This document shows positions 17,736-26,464 of a DNA stretch of 64,000 nucleotides, piece after piece. The DNA is taken from assembly GCA_002839855.1 (NCBI GenBank), contig PGYV01000002.1, positions 62,786 to 126,785 of the forward strand. The letters run 5' to 3'. Position numbers and translations under genes: made by a program. The first letter of the stretch is position 1. Each line of letters opens with the position of its first letter. Source of the stretch: Candidatus Goldiibacteriota bacterium HGW-Goldbacteria-1 (GTDB lineage Bacteria > Oederibacteriota > PGYV01). The notes under the pieces are model-generated. The model worked only from the letters and a program-made list of their open reading frames with translations, made no database searches and had not been told where the DNA came from.

Positions 17736-18123
17736 CGACGAAGGGATAACAAATATAAATGTTACCCCGCTTGTAGATATCGCGCTGGTTCTGGTTATCA
17801 TCTTTATGGTAACCGCTCCTATGACCGTGCAGTCCGGTATAATTGTAAACAGTTCCAAGGTGACTGCGTCAGTCGGGAAAAGCACCAAAAGCGACGCCAT
17901 ACAGGTAAAACTTACGGCAAGGTCCATACTTATCAATAATAATAAAGTGGAGCCTGACCAGTATGTGGCACATTTAAAAGCGCTGCTTGCAAAAAATGAA
18001 AAGAAGCTGGTTATGATTACCACTGACAGGGTGGTGCAGCACGGAACGCTTGTCACTATTCTTGACGAATCAAAAAAGGCGGGCGCTAAAACGCTTACCC
18101 TTATGAAAGAAGAAAAGCAGTAA
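17716..18123 (+). CDS. ExbD/TolR family protein (copy 1)
   Basis: A 135-residue protein with a short cytoplasmic N-terminus, then one membrane helix containing the essential Asp: INVTPLVDIALVLVIIFMV. The periplasmic domain runs from about 45 to the end and finishes LTLMKEEKQ. The start is ATG 17716 because CGGAGGG (17704-17710) sits six bases upstream; an upstream in-frame ATG at 17692 lacks a ribosome site and would deepen the overlap. Being translationally coupled to the channel gene, it should be the channel's partner subunit. Confidence 0.92.
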   Translation: MQAGGNSDEGITNINVTPLVDIALVLVIIFMVTAPMTVQSGIIVNSSKVTASVGKSTKSDAIQVKLTARSILINNNKVEPDQYVAHLKALLAKNEKKLVMITTDRVVQHGTLVTILDESKKAGAKTLTLMKEEKQ

Positions 18124-18151
18124 ATAAAATTAATATAACCGGAGGAAAGCC

Positions 18152-18571
18152 ATGAGTGTTGATGTCGGCGATGACGCAGAACCGATAACAGAAATAAACG
18201 TAACACCGCTGGTTGACGTCTGCCTTGTGCTTGTTATCATATTTATGGTAACGGCGCCCATGATGACGCAGTCAAAACTTTCGGTGACGCTGCCTAAAGC
18301 GGCAACGGATGAGTCTAAAAATGAAGACCACGTGACAATAACAATAGATAAAGACGGCAAGATAAACGTGAATGAAACCGTGGTATACAGTATTGCCCAG
18401 ATGGAGCCCGTTTTGGCAAGAAAACTTGCGCAGTCTGATGAACAGGTGGTAATTATCAAGGCTGATGAACTTCTTGAAAACGGCACTGTTATGGATGTAA
18501 TGGAAGCCGCAAAAAAAGCAAAACCAAATAAAATATACTTTGCTACACAGCATAAAAAAGAGGGGATATAA
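18152..18571 (+). CDS. ExbD/TolR family protein (copy 2)
   Basis: A 139-residue paralogue of the preceding protein. The helix INVTPLVDVCLVLVIIFMV again carries the proton-path Asp. The periplasmic half differs considerably (ITIDKDGKINVNETVVYS, VVIIKADELLENGTVMDVM) and fits the ExbD/TolR fold. CGGAGGAAAG lies just before the ATG. Two different ExbD-type subunits beside one ExbB-type channel are seen in several Gram-negative groups and suggest a hetero-assembly. The tonB gene begins one base after its stop. Confidence 0.92.
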   Translation: MSVDVGDDAEPITEINVTPLVDVCLVLVIIFMVTAPMMTQSKLSVTLPKAATDESKNEDHVTITIDKDGKINVNETVVYSIAQMEPVLARKLAQSDEQVVIIKADELLENGTVMDVMEAAKKAKPNKIYFATQHKKEGI

Positions 18572-18572
18572 A

Positions 18573-19511
18573 ATGTTTGCCGGCGATTTTGACGTAAAGG
18601 GAACTTCAGGCAGTTTTGCGTTTTCGATTACAGTGCATGTACTTGCATTTTTAATGTTTTTGTCATTTCAGGCAAAACAGAAAAGGACACTGGCTGATTA
18701 CACGCTGACCGAAATAACAATGATGGAAACGGTGCCGGACGAGCAAAAGCCGGTAGAAATACAGAAACCCAAAAGCATGGCAGATATGTTTAAGCAGTTA
18801 ATTCCTATTAAACAGTCTGCGCCAAAAGTGGAACTTGCAAAACCCCAGGCAATGATGGAAAAACCAAAGCTGGAAATGTCCAAACCGCAGGCATTGGCGC
18901 TGGATAAAATGGCTAAACTTGATCCGGCTATGAAAAAAATAGATATAAGCAATGAAATAGGAAAAACAAAATTATCGCCTGCGCAGATAAAAGCGGTGGA
19001 GCTTAATCAGTCGCAGCAGAGGGAAATAGCCACCACTTCTCAGAAGGTTTCTTTAAGCAGCCAGAAGCCTTCCACAAGTTTTCTGCCTTCTGCAAGGCCC
19101 GGCATAAGCACAATGAAGTCTTCACAGCCGGCCTTAAAACCTGAAACAATTAAAATAGACAAACCCACTCCCGTTATGAAAGCCGCGGCGCAGGAAAAAA
19201 TAGAGATAGCCCCAAAAAAAGGCGCACTTTTAATTACCGGGCAGATTGCAAACAGAAGGGTGTTAAGGGCTGCAAAACCCACATACCCTTTATGGGCGCA
19301 GGAAAAGAACATTCAGGCTGAAGTTTTTATTAATGTAACCGTTAAACCGGACGGAAGCGTCAAAGATAATGCGTATATACAGACATCATCAGGTTATGGA
19401 GAACTGGATCAGCTTGCGATGGAAGCGATAATGCAGTTTATGTTCGCGCCTTCGCTTACCTCCGCCGATGAATCCGGAGTCGTAGTATTCAGATTCCAAT
19501 TAGAGAGGTGA
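18573..19511 (+). CDS. TonB family energy transducer
   Basis: A 312-residue protein. The N-terminal membrane helix lies at about 14-31 (FSITVHVLAFLMFLSFQ). A long periplasmic linker (about 45-215) is rich in Lys/Pro/Gln, with many 'KPQAM' and 'KPKLEM' phrases. A TonB_C domain (about 225-312) shows RRVLRAAKPTYPLWAQ, VFINVTVKPDGSV and the terminal strand. The chosen ATG at 18573 has AGAGGGG about eight bases upstream; the earlier in-frame start at 18540 would lie inside the ExbD gene. It transmits inner-membrane proton energy to an outer membrane protein. No TonB-dependent receptor is present in this window, so its target is unknown. Confidence 0.88.
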   Translation: MFAGDFDVKGTSGSFAFSITVHVLAFLMFLSFQAKQKRTLADYTLTEITMMETVPDEQKPVEIQKPKSMADMFKQLIPIKQSAPKVELAKPQAMMEKPKLEMSKPQALALDKMAKLDPAMKKIDISNEIGKTKLSPAQIKAVELNQSQQREIATTSQKVSLSSQKPSTSFLPSARPGISTMKSSQPALKPETIKIDKPTPVMKAAAQEKIEIAPKKGALLITGQIANRRVLRAAKPTYPLWAQEKNIQAEVFINVTVKPDGSVKDNAYIQTSSGYGELDQLAMEAIMQFMFAPSLTSADESGVVVFRFQLER

Positions 19512-19516
19512 TTTTA

Positions 19517-20422
19517 ATGAAAAAAACGGCTGTATTAACGGCCTGTCTTTTCGCGCTTGTAATATTTTCCGCGGATGTTTTTGCCGCGGAAGCTGGACAG
19601 GGCGCCGATTCCGGGCAGGAAATTGTTGTAAAAGGCCAGCTTAAAATTAAAATTCAGACAGAGAAACCGGACATGGACATCAAAACGGATATAAATGAAA
19701 CTGCCGGTAAAGTCATAAAGACTGAAGAAGCGTTTTTGTCAATGGCTCCGGAAGACATTAAGAATGTTAAGATGAGCCTTCCTGATTCCGTATATGAAGA
19801 ACGCGCGGATTATCACCCGAATTTTGATTATTTTGAAGAAGCTCCTATTTTTAACCTGGCGCTTAAAAAACAGAATATAGAAATTGAAAAATGGACATTC
19901 AAAATTACTGATCTTGCCGGTAAAACAGTTAAGACACTTAAAGGGTCAGGCAACCTGCCGGAACAGTTTTCGTGGGATGGTTTTGATGAAGAAGGATATG
20001 TATTAAGGATGAATTCCGGATATACATACAGGCTTTACTGGATGGACAAAGCAGGAAATCCGGGGGCTGTTAACAGAAAAGAACCGCGCGTGGTTAACGC
20101 GATAAAGTATAAGAAAGACGGCACTCTTATTCTGGAAGCGGCTGAAGCCATGATGTTTCAGGAAAAAAGAAGGGAAAGGCTTACTGAAGACGGCAAAAAT
20201 GCCATTGAAGAGGTAAAGGATTACATTAAGATGAGCAACCTTTATCCTGTAATCATTAAAGTATATTCTGATGATGAAGCTGTTGCAAACGAACAGATAA
20301 GGACGCTTCAAAAGGTTATTGTGGAAGCGTTAAAACTTCCCAAGAATAATTTTAAATTTGAAGCGTACAAGGATATAAATGTTCCAAAAAACAGAAGGGT
20401 AGTCTTCAGGATAAAAGGGTAA
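19517..20422 (+). CDS. Exported protein with FlgD-like Ig module and degenerate OmpA-like C-terminus
   Basis: A 301-residue protein with a signal peptide (MKKTAVLTACLFALVIFSA...FAAE). An Ig/FlgD-like module spans about 105-190 (WTFKITDLAGKTVKTLKGSG, FSWDGFDEEG, RLYWMDKAGNPG). The last 100 residues (TLILEAAEAMMFQEKRRERL to VVFRIKG) follow the OmpA/MotB fold pattern: an 'ltedGk..ieev..yik' helix and a 'vyaDd' strand (KVYSDDEAV). The usual Arg/Asp murein-binding residues are not evident, so binding may be lost. The start is ATG 19517 with AGAGAGGTG upstream; an in-frame GTG at 19508 overlaps the tonB stop. It ends the Tol/Ton series, so it may link that complex to the wall (inference). Confidence 0.7.
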   Translation: MKKTAVLTACLFALVIFSADVFAAEAGQGADSGQEIVVKGQLKIKIQTEKPDMDIKTDINETAGKVIKTEEAFLSMAPEDIKNVKMSLPDSVYEERADYHPNFDYFEEAPIFNLALKKQNIEIEKWTFKITDLAGKTVKTLKGSGNLPEQFSWDGFDEEGYVLRMNSGYTYRLYWMDKAGNPGAVNRKEPRVVNAIKYKKDGTLILEAAEAMMFQEKRRERLTEDGKNAIEEVKDYIKMSNLYPVIIKVYSDDEAVANEQIRTLQKVIVEALKLPKNNFKFEAYKDINVPKNRRVVFRIKG

Positions 20423-20426
20423 AATT

Positions 20427-21002
20427 GTGGCTTATTTAAAATACAGGGGCACCATATCCCACAGGGAAATTTTAAGAGAGCTTGAAGAAGAACTTGCCGA
20501 TATATCATCTATAAGCGGATGGAAATATCAGTTTATAACAGAAAATTTCCATACCATGAGCAGAAAAACAAAGAATACTCCGGAACCTGAAGAAATTACA
20601 GGGCCGGAATTCGGCGGGGAAATAAGAAAGGTAAGCAGTGCGGAAGTTTATCTTGACGGTATTTCGCTGTTTATTGACCATGGAAATGACCCTTTAACCT
20701 TTTCGTTTGATAAAAACGGAAGCATGGCCACTGTGTCCATGCAGCTTGTGGATGACCCGCTTTCAACGCATAAGATTACGGTAAAAAAATACGAATTCAT
20801 GTACAGCCCTTATATAAAAATGTTCACCAGAAACGCGGAACACCATATTAAAGCGGTTAAAGTGCTTGATTACATAAAAAAGAAATATGTCACGGACCTT
20901 GAAGTGATTGATACCACAATGTATTGGGAAACAAGGGATGAAGAAGAATTAAAAGTAATAATGTGGAAGTCTGCGGGCAAAAACAGGCAGATTAGTATTT
21001 AG
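20427..21002 (+). CDS. Conserved-looking protein of unknown function
   Basis: A 191-residue protein starting with GTG, five bases after the previous stop. It has no signal peptide or membrane segment and is predicted cytoplasmic. The sequence is well mixed and charged: a helical start (HREILRELEEELADIS), a WKYQF strand, several beta-like segments around VSSAEVYLDGISLFIDHGND, and a C-terminal region with RNAEHHIKAVKVLDYIKKKYV and TMYWETRDEEELKVIMW. I do not recognise the family. Tight linkage suggests co-expression with the Tol/Ton cluster, although its predicted location differs. The compact composition makes it a likely real gene. Confidence 0.75.
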   Translation: MAYLKYRGTISHREILRELEEELADISSISGWKYQFITENFHTMSRKTKNTPEPEEITGPEFGGEIRKVSSAEVYLDGISLFIDHGNDPLTFSFDKNGSMATVSMQLVDDPLSTHKITVKKYEFMYSPYIKMFTRNAEHHIKAVKVLDYIKKKYVTDLEVIDTTMYWETRDEEELKVIMWKSAGKNRQISI

Positions 21003-21097
21003 CAAATTTTTTCAATAATTGATTACCCCGTTTTTATCATAAATCAGGCGGCGTTTAGCGCCAATAATCTTATTTAAAATTCAAAGGAGTATTAATC

Positions 21098-22075
21098 ATG
21101 GTTAAACGTATTGCCGTAATGACAACCGGAGGAGATGCGCCCGGCATGAACGCCGCCATAAGGGGCGTGGTAAGGACCGCTATAGGTTTAGGAATGGAAG
21201 TTTACGGGATAGAAGAGGGTTTCAGCGGCCTTCTGCAGAACATGTTCAAAAAGATGGAATCATATTCGGTAAGCAATATTGTAAATAAGGGCGGCACAAT
21301 ATTAAGGACTGTGCGGTCAAAAGATTTCAGGCTGCCGGAAAAAAGAAAAGAGGCATACTCTTTTTTAAAGCGCAACCTTATAGAGGGGCTTGTGGTTATT
21401 GGCGGCGACGGGTCAAGGATGGGCGCGTACACCGTCACGAAAGAAACAGGATTACCAACTGTATTTATACCGGCATCAATTGATAATGATGTCTATGGGA
21501 CTGACTTTACAATAGGGTTTGACACGGCTGTCAATGTGGCGCTTGAAGCGATTGACAAGATAAGGGATACCGCGGCTTCGCATGAAAGGGTTTTTATCGT
21601 GGAATTAATGGGCAGGGAGCACGGTTTTTTAACGCTTGAATGCGGGATAACAGGGGGCGCGGAAATTATCCTTATACCTGAATTTAAAAAAGATTTTAAC
21701 CTTTTAAAGATAGCGAATTCCCTTCAGGCAGGCATAAAAAGGGGAAAAAGCAGCAGCATAATAGTTATGGCCGAAGGGCTTGGCAGCGGTATTGATTTTG
21801 CGGTTAAACTTGAAAAGAAACTGGGTTTTGAAGTGCGCTGTTCTGTGCTGGGTTACATTCAAAGGGGCGGCACGCCGACCGCAAGAAGCAGAAAATTAGG
21901 TCTTAGTTTCGGATACAATGCGGTTAAACTTATTAAAAAAATGAAAACAGGCGAAAGCAAGATGGTTGGAATTCAGGGTGAAAAGATTGTAATTCATGAG
22001 ATGAAAGATGTAACCGGAAAAGAAAGGGATATTGACAAAGACTCTTACGAAATGAATAAAATATTTTCTTTATAG
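21098..22075 (+). CDS. pfkA: ATP-dependent 6-phosphofructokinase
   Basis: A 325-residue protein of normal bacterial PFK length. It phosphorylates fructose 6-phosphate in glycolysis. Motifs in order: TGGDAPGMNAAIRG (10-23), GGTILRTVRS (65-74), GGDGSRMGA (102-110; Gly at the position that is Asp in pyrophosphate-dependent forms), PASIDNDV (125-132; catalytic Asp129), GFDTA (140-144), MGREHG (about 172) and QRGGTPTARSR. The Ala in PASIDND replaces the Gly of PGTIDND, and Lys is not present as in PPi enzymes, so ATP use is favoured but worth testing. AAAGGAG precedes the ATG. It leads an operon with a beta-CASP nuclease and ftsEX. Confidence 0.93.
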   Translation: MVKRIAVMTTGGDAPGMNAAIRGVVRTAIGLGMEVYGIEEGFSGLLQNMFKKMESYSVSNIVNKGGTILRTVRSKDFRLPEKRKEAYSFLKRNLIEGLVVIGGDGSRMGAYTVTKETGLPTVFIPASIDNDVYGTDFTIGFDTAVNVALEAIDKIRDTAASHERVFIVELMGREHGFLTLECGITGGAEIILIPEFKKDFNLLKIANSLQAGIKRGKSSSIIVMAEGLGSGIDFAVKLEKKLGFEVRCSVLGYIQRGGTPTARSRKLGLSFGYNAVKLIKKMKTGESKMVGIQGEKIVIHEMKDVTGKERDIDKDSYEMNKIFSL

Positions 22076-22084
22076 GAGAACCCC

Positions 22085-23488
22085 TTGTTAAAACTTAAAT
22101 TCAGCGGAGCGGCACGTGAAGTGACAGGGTCTTTTCACATAATAGAAAAAGACGGGAAGAATTTCGCGATAGACTGCGGAATGATACAGGGCAAAAGGAA
22201 AGAAAGTTATGAAAGAAACAGGCATTTTCCGCTGCCGCCGTCAGATGTACAGTCAATGATACTTACCCACGCGCATATTGACCATTCAGGCAACATACCC
22301 ACCTTTACTTCGCAGGGTTTTAAAGGGGACATCTATTCCACTTATGCCACAAAAGACTTATGTTCAATAATGCTGCCGGATTCCGCGTTTGTCCAGTTAA
22401 AAGACCTTGAATACGTAAACAGAAAAAGGATTAAACAGGGCAAAGCGCCGTTTGACCCGCTGTACACGGAAGCTCAGGCAGAGGCCGCTTTAAAGCAGTT
22501 TGTTCCAAAAAACCTTGGGGAAAATTTTCCGCTTACAGACGGCCTTTACGCATACCTGCTTAACGCGGGGCACATTCTGGGTTCTTCTATGGCTGTTGTA
22601 AAACTTAAAGAGGGTAATAAAAAAATTAAAATATGTTTTTCGGGCGATTTAGGAAGAAGTTCGCTGCCCATTTTGAAAGACCCGGATGAAGTATATGATG
22701 TGGATTATCTGATACTTGAAAGTACTTACGGCAGCAGGGATCATAAAGCTATTGATACAGCGCAGGACAGGCTGTCAATGATAATAACAGAGACCTATAG
22801 AAAGAACGGCAGGGTGATAATACCGGTATTTGCGGTAGAGCGGGCGCAGGAAATGCTTTATGTTTTAAATCAGCTTGCAATCGCGAATAAAATACCGGCT
22901 ATGCCCATATTTGTGGACAGCCCGCTTGCCATAGAAGCGACAGAAGTCTTTAAGAAACATTCAGAGTGTTTTGACGAAAAAATGATGGAATATATTGCCA
23001 ATAATAATAATCCGTTTTATCTGGAACTTGTAAAGTACACAAGGGACGTGGATGAATCAATGGCTATTAACGAGTATAAGAAGCCGTGTATAGTGCTTTC
23101 CGCGCAGGGTATGTGCGAAGCCGGCAGGATACTGCACCATTTAAAAAACGGAGTGGATAATCCTAATAACACCATTCTTTTTGTGGGATATCAGGCGGCA
23201 AATACCCTTGGCAGAAAGATTGTGCAGGGTGACAGAAACATAAAAATTTTCGGCGAGCCGCACACGGTGCAGGCAAGGGTGGAAAAGATAGACGAATTTT
23301 CAGGACACGCGGGCCAGTCTGACCTTGTGGAATTCGTGAAAAAAGCATCGGGGCCAAAGTTAAAAAAAGTGCTGCTGGTTCACGGGGAAGAAGATGAACA
23401 GGCAGATCTTATGAGAGTATTAAAAGCCGCCGGGATTGAAAATGTTTACAATCCCGAGCCGGGATACGTAGAGGTGATAGACCCTTGA
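22085..23488 (+). CDS. Metallo-beta-lactamase fold, beta-CASP ribonuclease-like protein
   Basis: A 467-residue protein with TTG start and AGGAG upstream. HAHIDHSG (62-69) is the zinc-binding HxHxDH motif. GHILGSS (about 163) and FSGDLGR (about 186) complete the MBL sites. The beta-CASP cap and C-terminal metal-binding segment show QGMCEAGRILHH, YQAANTLGRKI and FSGHAGQ. The family contains CPSF73-like and YSH1/RNase J-related RNA nucleases; this short bacterial branch is usually called 'MBL fold metallo-hydrolase, RNA-metabolising'. Substrate unknown. It lies nine bases after pfkA and overlaps ftsE by four. Confidence 0.92.
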   Translation: MLKLKFSGAAREVTGSFHIIEKDGKNFAIDCGMIQGKRKESYERNRHFPLPPSDVQSMILTHAHIDHSGNIPTFTSQGFKGDIYSTYATKDLCSIMLPDSAFVQLKDLEYVNRKRIKQGKAPFDPLYTEAQAEAALKQFVPKNLGENFPLTDGLYAYLLNAGHILGSSMAVVKLKEGNKKIKICFSGDLGRSSLPILKDPDEVYDVDYLILESTYGSRDHKAIDTAQDRLSMIITETYRKNGRVIIPVFAVERAQEMLYVLNQLAIANKIPAMPIFVDSPLAIEATEVFKKHSECFDEKMMEYIANNNNPFYLELVKYTRDVDESMAINEYKKPCIVLSAQGMCEAGRILHHLKNGVDNPNNTILFVGYQAANTLGRKIVQGDRNIKIFGEPHTVQARVEKIDEFSGHAGQSDLVEFVKKASGPKLKKVLLVHGEEDEQADLMRVLKAAGIENVYNPEPGYVEVIDP

Positions 23489-24138
23489 TTAAATTCAGCA
23501 GGGTATTTAAAGTTTATGAAAAAAACATACAGGCGCTGACTGACATTAATTTTGAAGTGGAAAAGGGCGAATTTGTATTTTTAACCGGGCCTTCCGGCGC
23601 GGGAAAAACCACAATTTTAAAACTTCTTTACAGGGAAGAAACCCCGGATATGGGCAGCATTGTGGTGGACAATACGGATATTTCACACCTTTCCCACGGC
23701 AAGGTGCCGTTTTACAGGCGCGGGATTGGTTTTGTATTTCAGGATTTTAAACTTATTTTTGAAAGAAGCATCTATGAAAATCTGGCGCTGCCGCTTGAAA
23801 TCACGGGAGCGCCGGAAAAATTCATAAAACATACTGTCATGGAAAGCCTTGAAAAAATAGGGCTTGCAGGCAGGGAAGACCATAATCCGTGGCATATTTC
23901 CGGCGGAGAAAAACAGAAAGTGGCTATAGCAAGGGCGCTTATAATGTCGCCGCCCGTGCTGTTAGCCGATGAGCCCACCGGTAATCTGGACGAAACAAGC
24001 GCGTCGGAAATAATGAAAATGTTTAAGGACGCGAACGCGAAAGGCACAACCGTGCTTATGGCAAGCCATAACAAGGAAATAATTTCAAACAGCGGGTTTC
24101 GGTCCATAAAACTGCGCGGCGGGAGAATAGAAGAATGA
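23485..24138 (+). CDS. ftsE: Cell division ATP-binding protein FtsE
   Basis: A 217-residue ABC ATPase. Walker A GPSGAGKTT (35-43), Q-loop FVFQDFKLI, signature HISGGEKQKVAIARAL (about 137-152) and Walker B VLLADEPTGNLDE are all present. The start is TTG 23485 inside a TTGA overlap with the preceding gene. Its length and the 'FERSIYENLALPLEI' segment fit FtsE rather than LolD. With FtsX it forms a transmembrane complex that activates murein hydrolases during septation. The order ftsE-ftsX-envC-like supports the call. Confidence 0.93.
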   Translation: MIKFSRVFKVYEKNIQALTDINFEVEKGEFVFLTGPSGAGKTTILKLLYREETPDMGSIVVDNTDISHLSHGKVPFYRRGIGFVFQDFKLIFERSIYENLALPLEITGAPEKFIKHTVMESLEKIGLAGREDHNPWHISGGEKQKVAIARALIMSPPVLLADEPTGNLDETSASEIMKMFKDANAKGTTVLMASHNKEIISNSGFRSIKLRGGRIEE

Positions 24139-25013
24139 GGCTGTTTAAAGAGGTTGCCCTTAACTTTAAAAGAAGCGGGTTTATGAGTTTTGTTTCCATA
24201 GGCACAATTATACTGGCTGTCACCATGCTGGGCGGATTTTATATAATTCACACAGTGGTTAACTTTGCCGCGGATGAAATGCAGAATAAGGTTGAAGCTG
24301 TAGTGTTTTTAAAGGACGGCACATCCGCCGAAGAGATAAAGATGCTTGGCGATGAGATTGCGGCAATGAACGGGATAAAAGAAGCCCGGTATATTTCCAA
24401 AGACGACGCGTATCAGGACTTTTCAAAAGACCCGGAAATGCAGAAAATTCTTGCGTCGTTTGAGGGCAATCCGCTGCCGGATTCCATATCGGTAAAATTT
24501 ACGGAATATAAAGCTCAGGAGATTAAAAACGCTGTAAGCGTGTTACGGTCAAAATCTTCGGTTGAAGAGGTGGAATACGGGGCCGCTGAAATAGAGCACC
24601 TTTTAAACGTAATCAACGCGGTAAAATACATAGCGGGGGCGGCGGGTATAATTTTCATGATTGCCGCGCTGCTTGTAGTGTCCAATATAATAAAATTAAC
24701 CATCTATAACAGAAGGCAGGACATTTACGTGTTAAAAATGGTGGGCGCTACAGGGGCGGATATACGCCTGCCGTTTATCCTTGAAGGGCTTATACACGGC
24801 TTTCTGGGCGGGGTTATGGGCTGGCTTATACTGTATGGCGTGGTGTCTTTTCTGATGTTTCAGGTGCAGAAGGAAACCGGTATAGATTTATCGGCGTTTT
24901 ACGCGTTTGATAAAACCATTTTATCCGCCGAATTTATACTTGGAATGACAGGCGCGGGGTCGCTGCTGGGTTTAACCGGAAGTTTAATGTCGCAGGGAAG
25001 GATATTTAAGTGA
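24135..25013 (+). CDS. ftsX: Cell division protein FtsX
   Basis: A 292-residue membrane protein starting at an ATGA overlap with ftsE. A cytoplasmic start (MRLFKEVALNFKRSG) leads to membrane helix 1 (about 16-40). A periplasmic loop (about 41-150) contains KVEAVVFLKDGTS, the extracellular loop that recruits hydrolase activators. Three further helices lie at about 155-180, 207-232 and 262-285. The fourfold-helix FtsX/MacB-like topology and its partner gene leave little doubt. It overlaps the next gene by four bases. Confidence 0.92.
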   Translation: MRLFKEVALNFKRSGFMSFVSIGTIILAVTMLGGFYIIHTVVNFAADEMQNKVEAVVFLKDGTSAEEIKMLGDEIAAMNGIKEARYISKDDAYQDFSKDPEMQKILASFEGNPLPDSISVKFTEYKAQEIKNAVSVLRSKSSVEEVEYGAAEIEHLLNVINAVKYIAGAAGIIFMIAALLVVSNIIKLTIYNRRQDIYVLKMVGATGADIRLPFILEGLIHGFLGGVMGWLILYGVVSFLMFQVQKETGIDLSAFYAFDKTILSAEFILGMTGAGSLLGLTGSLMSQGRIFK

Positions 25014-26182
25014 AGTTAAGCAGGTTATTGGTTTTAACATTCGCGGTTTTATTCTTTGCCGCAGGGCTTTTTGGGGCGCAGGCAAAGGATTACAGAAAAA
25101 TATTAAAGGATAAAAAAAGCGAACTTAGCGATGTTAAAAAGAGGATTGAACAGGAACGAAAAAAAATAGCCGCGGAAAAAAAACAGGAAAAACTGACGGC
25201 AGGTTCTCTTAGAGGTATTGAAAAAGAAATTGATATCACCCGCAAGGAATTAAGGGTCTTTGATAACAATATAAGCGTGGTCACTGAAGGGATAAAAGAG
25301 ATAGAAACAAGGATAGCGCAGGCAGAAAAAGAGATGCAGGACAGGGAAAATGACGTAAAAGAGATGCTTGCAAAACAGTATAAGAAAAAGGAAGACGGTT
25401 ACATAAAACTTATCTTTAAATCCAAAGATATGGGGCAGCTTATCAGGCGGTACAAGTTCACCAAAATTCTGGGCAGAAAAAATGTTGAAAAAATAAATAC
25501 GTATAAAAATCTGGTTATTGAACTTGAAAATGATAAAGCGGCCCTTGTGGAATACGGCAATGAACTTAAAGCGCTGAAAAATGAAAAGAAAGACCGCGAA
25601 AAAAGGATACAGAACGAAATATGGCGCAAACACGTTACCCTTAAGAATATCAGGAATAATATAAACCGCAGGACGCAGATGTTAAAGGAACTTGAAAAAA
25701 GCGCCGCGAACCTTACAAAACTTATGGAAAAACTGCGCGTAAGCGCGGATTTATCTGACGCAAGCGCGGCAGAGGCGTTTGGGAAAAAACGGGGAAGTTT
25801 CCCGTGGCCGGTGGACAGCAGGAACATACTTGCCAGGTTTGGCAAATTCAAACACCCTAAATTTGGAAGCATAATTTATAACAGGGGAATTCACATAGGC
25901 GCCAAGTACGGAATGCCCGTATATTCGGTGTTTTCAGGGATAGTAAAATACGCTGACTGGTTTGAAGGCTACGGAAAAATGATAGTTATTCAGCACGGCG
26001 GCGGCTACTACACGGTTTACTGCCATCTCTCTGAAATATTGGTTAGTGAAGGGTCAAAGGTGGGCATTAAGAACGTGATAGCCAAAACCGGCGACACAGA
26101 GTCATTTTATGGGGATGAGTTATACTTTGAAATAAGAAACAGCCAGGGCACCGTCGACCCGCTTAAATACCTGATGAGGTAA
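25010..26182 (+). CDS. EnvC-like murein hydrolase activator with degenerate LytM domain
   Basis: A 390-residue protein with GTG start overlapping the ftsX stop. A signal peptide (1-23) precedes a long coiled coil (about 25-245, Lys/Glu-rich heptads), then a LytM/M23 fold (about 264-390). The fold is recognisable (YGMPVYSVFSGIVKYADWF, YTVYCHLSEI, LYFEIRNSQGTVDPLKYL), but zinc ligands appear lost. The usual 'H..GiD' reads NRGIHIG, and the final 'HLHFE' reads ELYFE. In E. coli, EnvC is likewise inactive as a peptidase and works by activating amidases through FtsEX. The operon position makes that role likely here. No amidase gene is in the window. Confidence 0.88.
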   Translation: MKLSRLLVLTFAVLFFAAGLFGAQAKDYRKILKDKKSELSDVKKRIEQERKKIAAEKKQEKLTAGSLRGIEKEIDITRKELRVFDNNISVVTEGIKEIETRIAQAEKEMQDRENDVKEMLAKQYKKKEDGYIKLIFKSKDMGQLIRRYKFTKILGRKNVEKINTYKNLVIELENDKAALVEYGNELKALKNEKKDREKRIQNEIWRKHVTLKNIRNNINRRTQMLKELEKSAANLTKLMEKLRVSADLSDASAAEAFGKKRGSFPWPVDSRNILARFGKFKHPKFGSIIYNRGIHIGAKYGMPVYSVFSGIVKYADWFEGYGKMIVIQHGGGYYTVYCHLSEILVSEGSKVGIKNVIAKTGDTESFYGDELYFEIRNSQGTVDPLKYLMR

Positions 26183-26223
26183 TAATCTTTTGTGTTTTAT
26201 TGTTTTATATTTTTTTTTGCTTT

Positions 26224-26300
26224 GCTAGCCGCACCCTTTAGGGTGCGTTGTTTAGATTTATGTACTGGTAGACGCGGGTCTTTAGCCCGCGGTAGTTGAT
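26224..26300. repeat. REP-like hairpins, families C and B, after the envC-like gene
   Basis: The first hairpin has stem CGCACCC (26230-26236) and GGGTGCG (26241-26247) with TTTA loop; it could also serve as terminator of the ftsEX operon. The second, CGCGGGTCTTTAGCCCGCG (26273-26291), carries a GGTAG foot at 26268-26272. The 504-base gap between the converging genes holds these and the copies below, and no gene. Confidence 0.7.
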
Positions 26301-26464
26301 TTGTTTTTAGATGAGAACAAAAGGGCAGCTAAAGGTTGTAGTATCGGCAGAAATGCCAAGTGGAAAAAGAACATGATAACAAACAATAAATGTGATAATA
26401 AACGTGATAATAAGAAATAAGCCGCAGGTTTCAGTTTGGGCGGTTGGTTTTTATCTCTAGATTT

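Noticed and set aside
26224-26250. Family-C hairpin as a plain terminator
   Set aside because: It fits a terminator position, but near-identical hairpins recur with the same flanks away from gene ends, so it is listed as a repeat that may also terminate.
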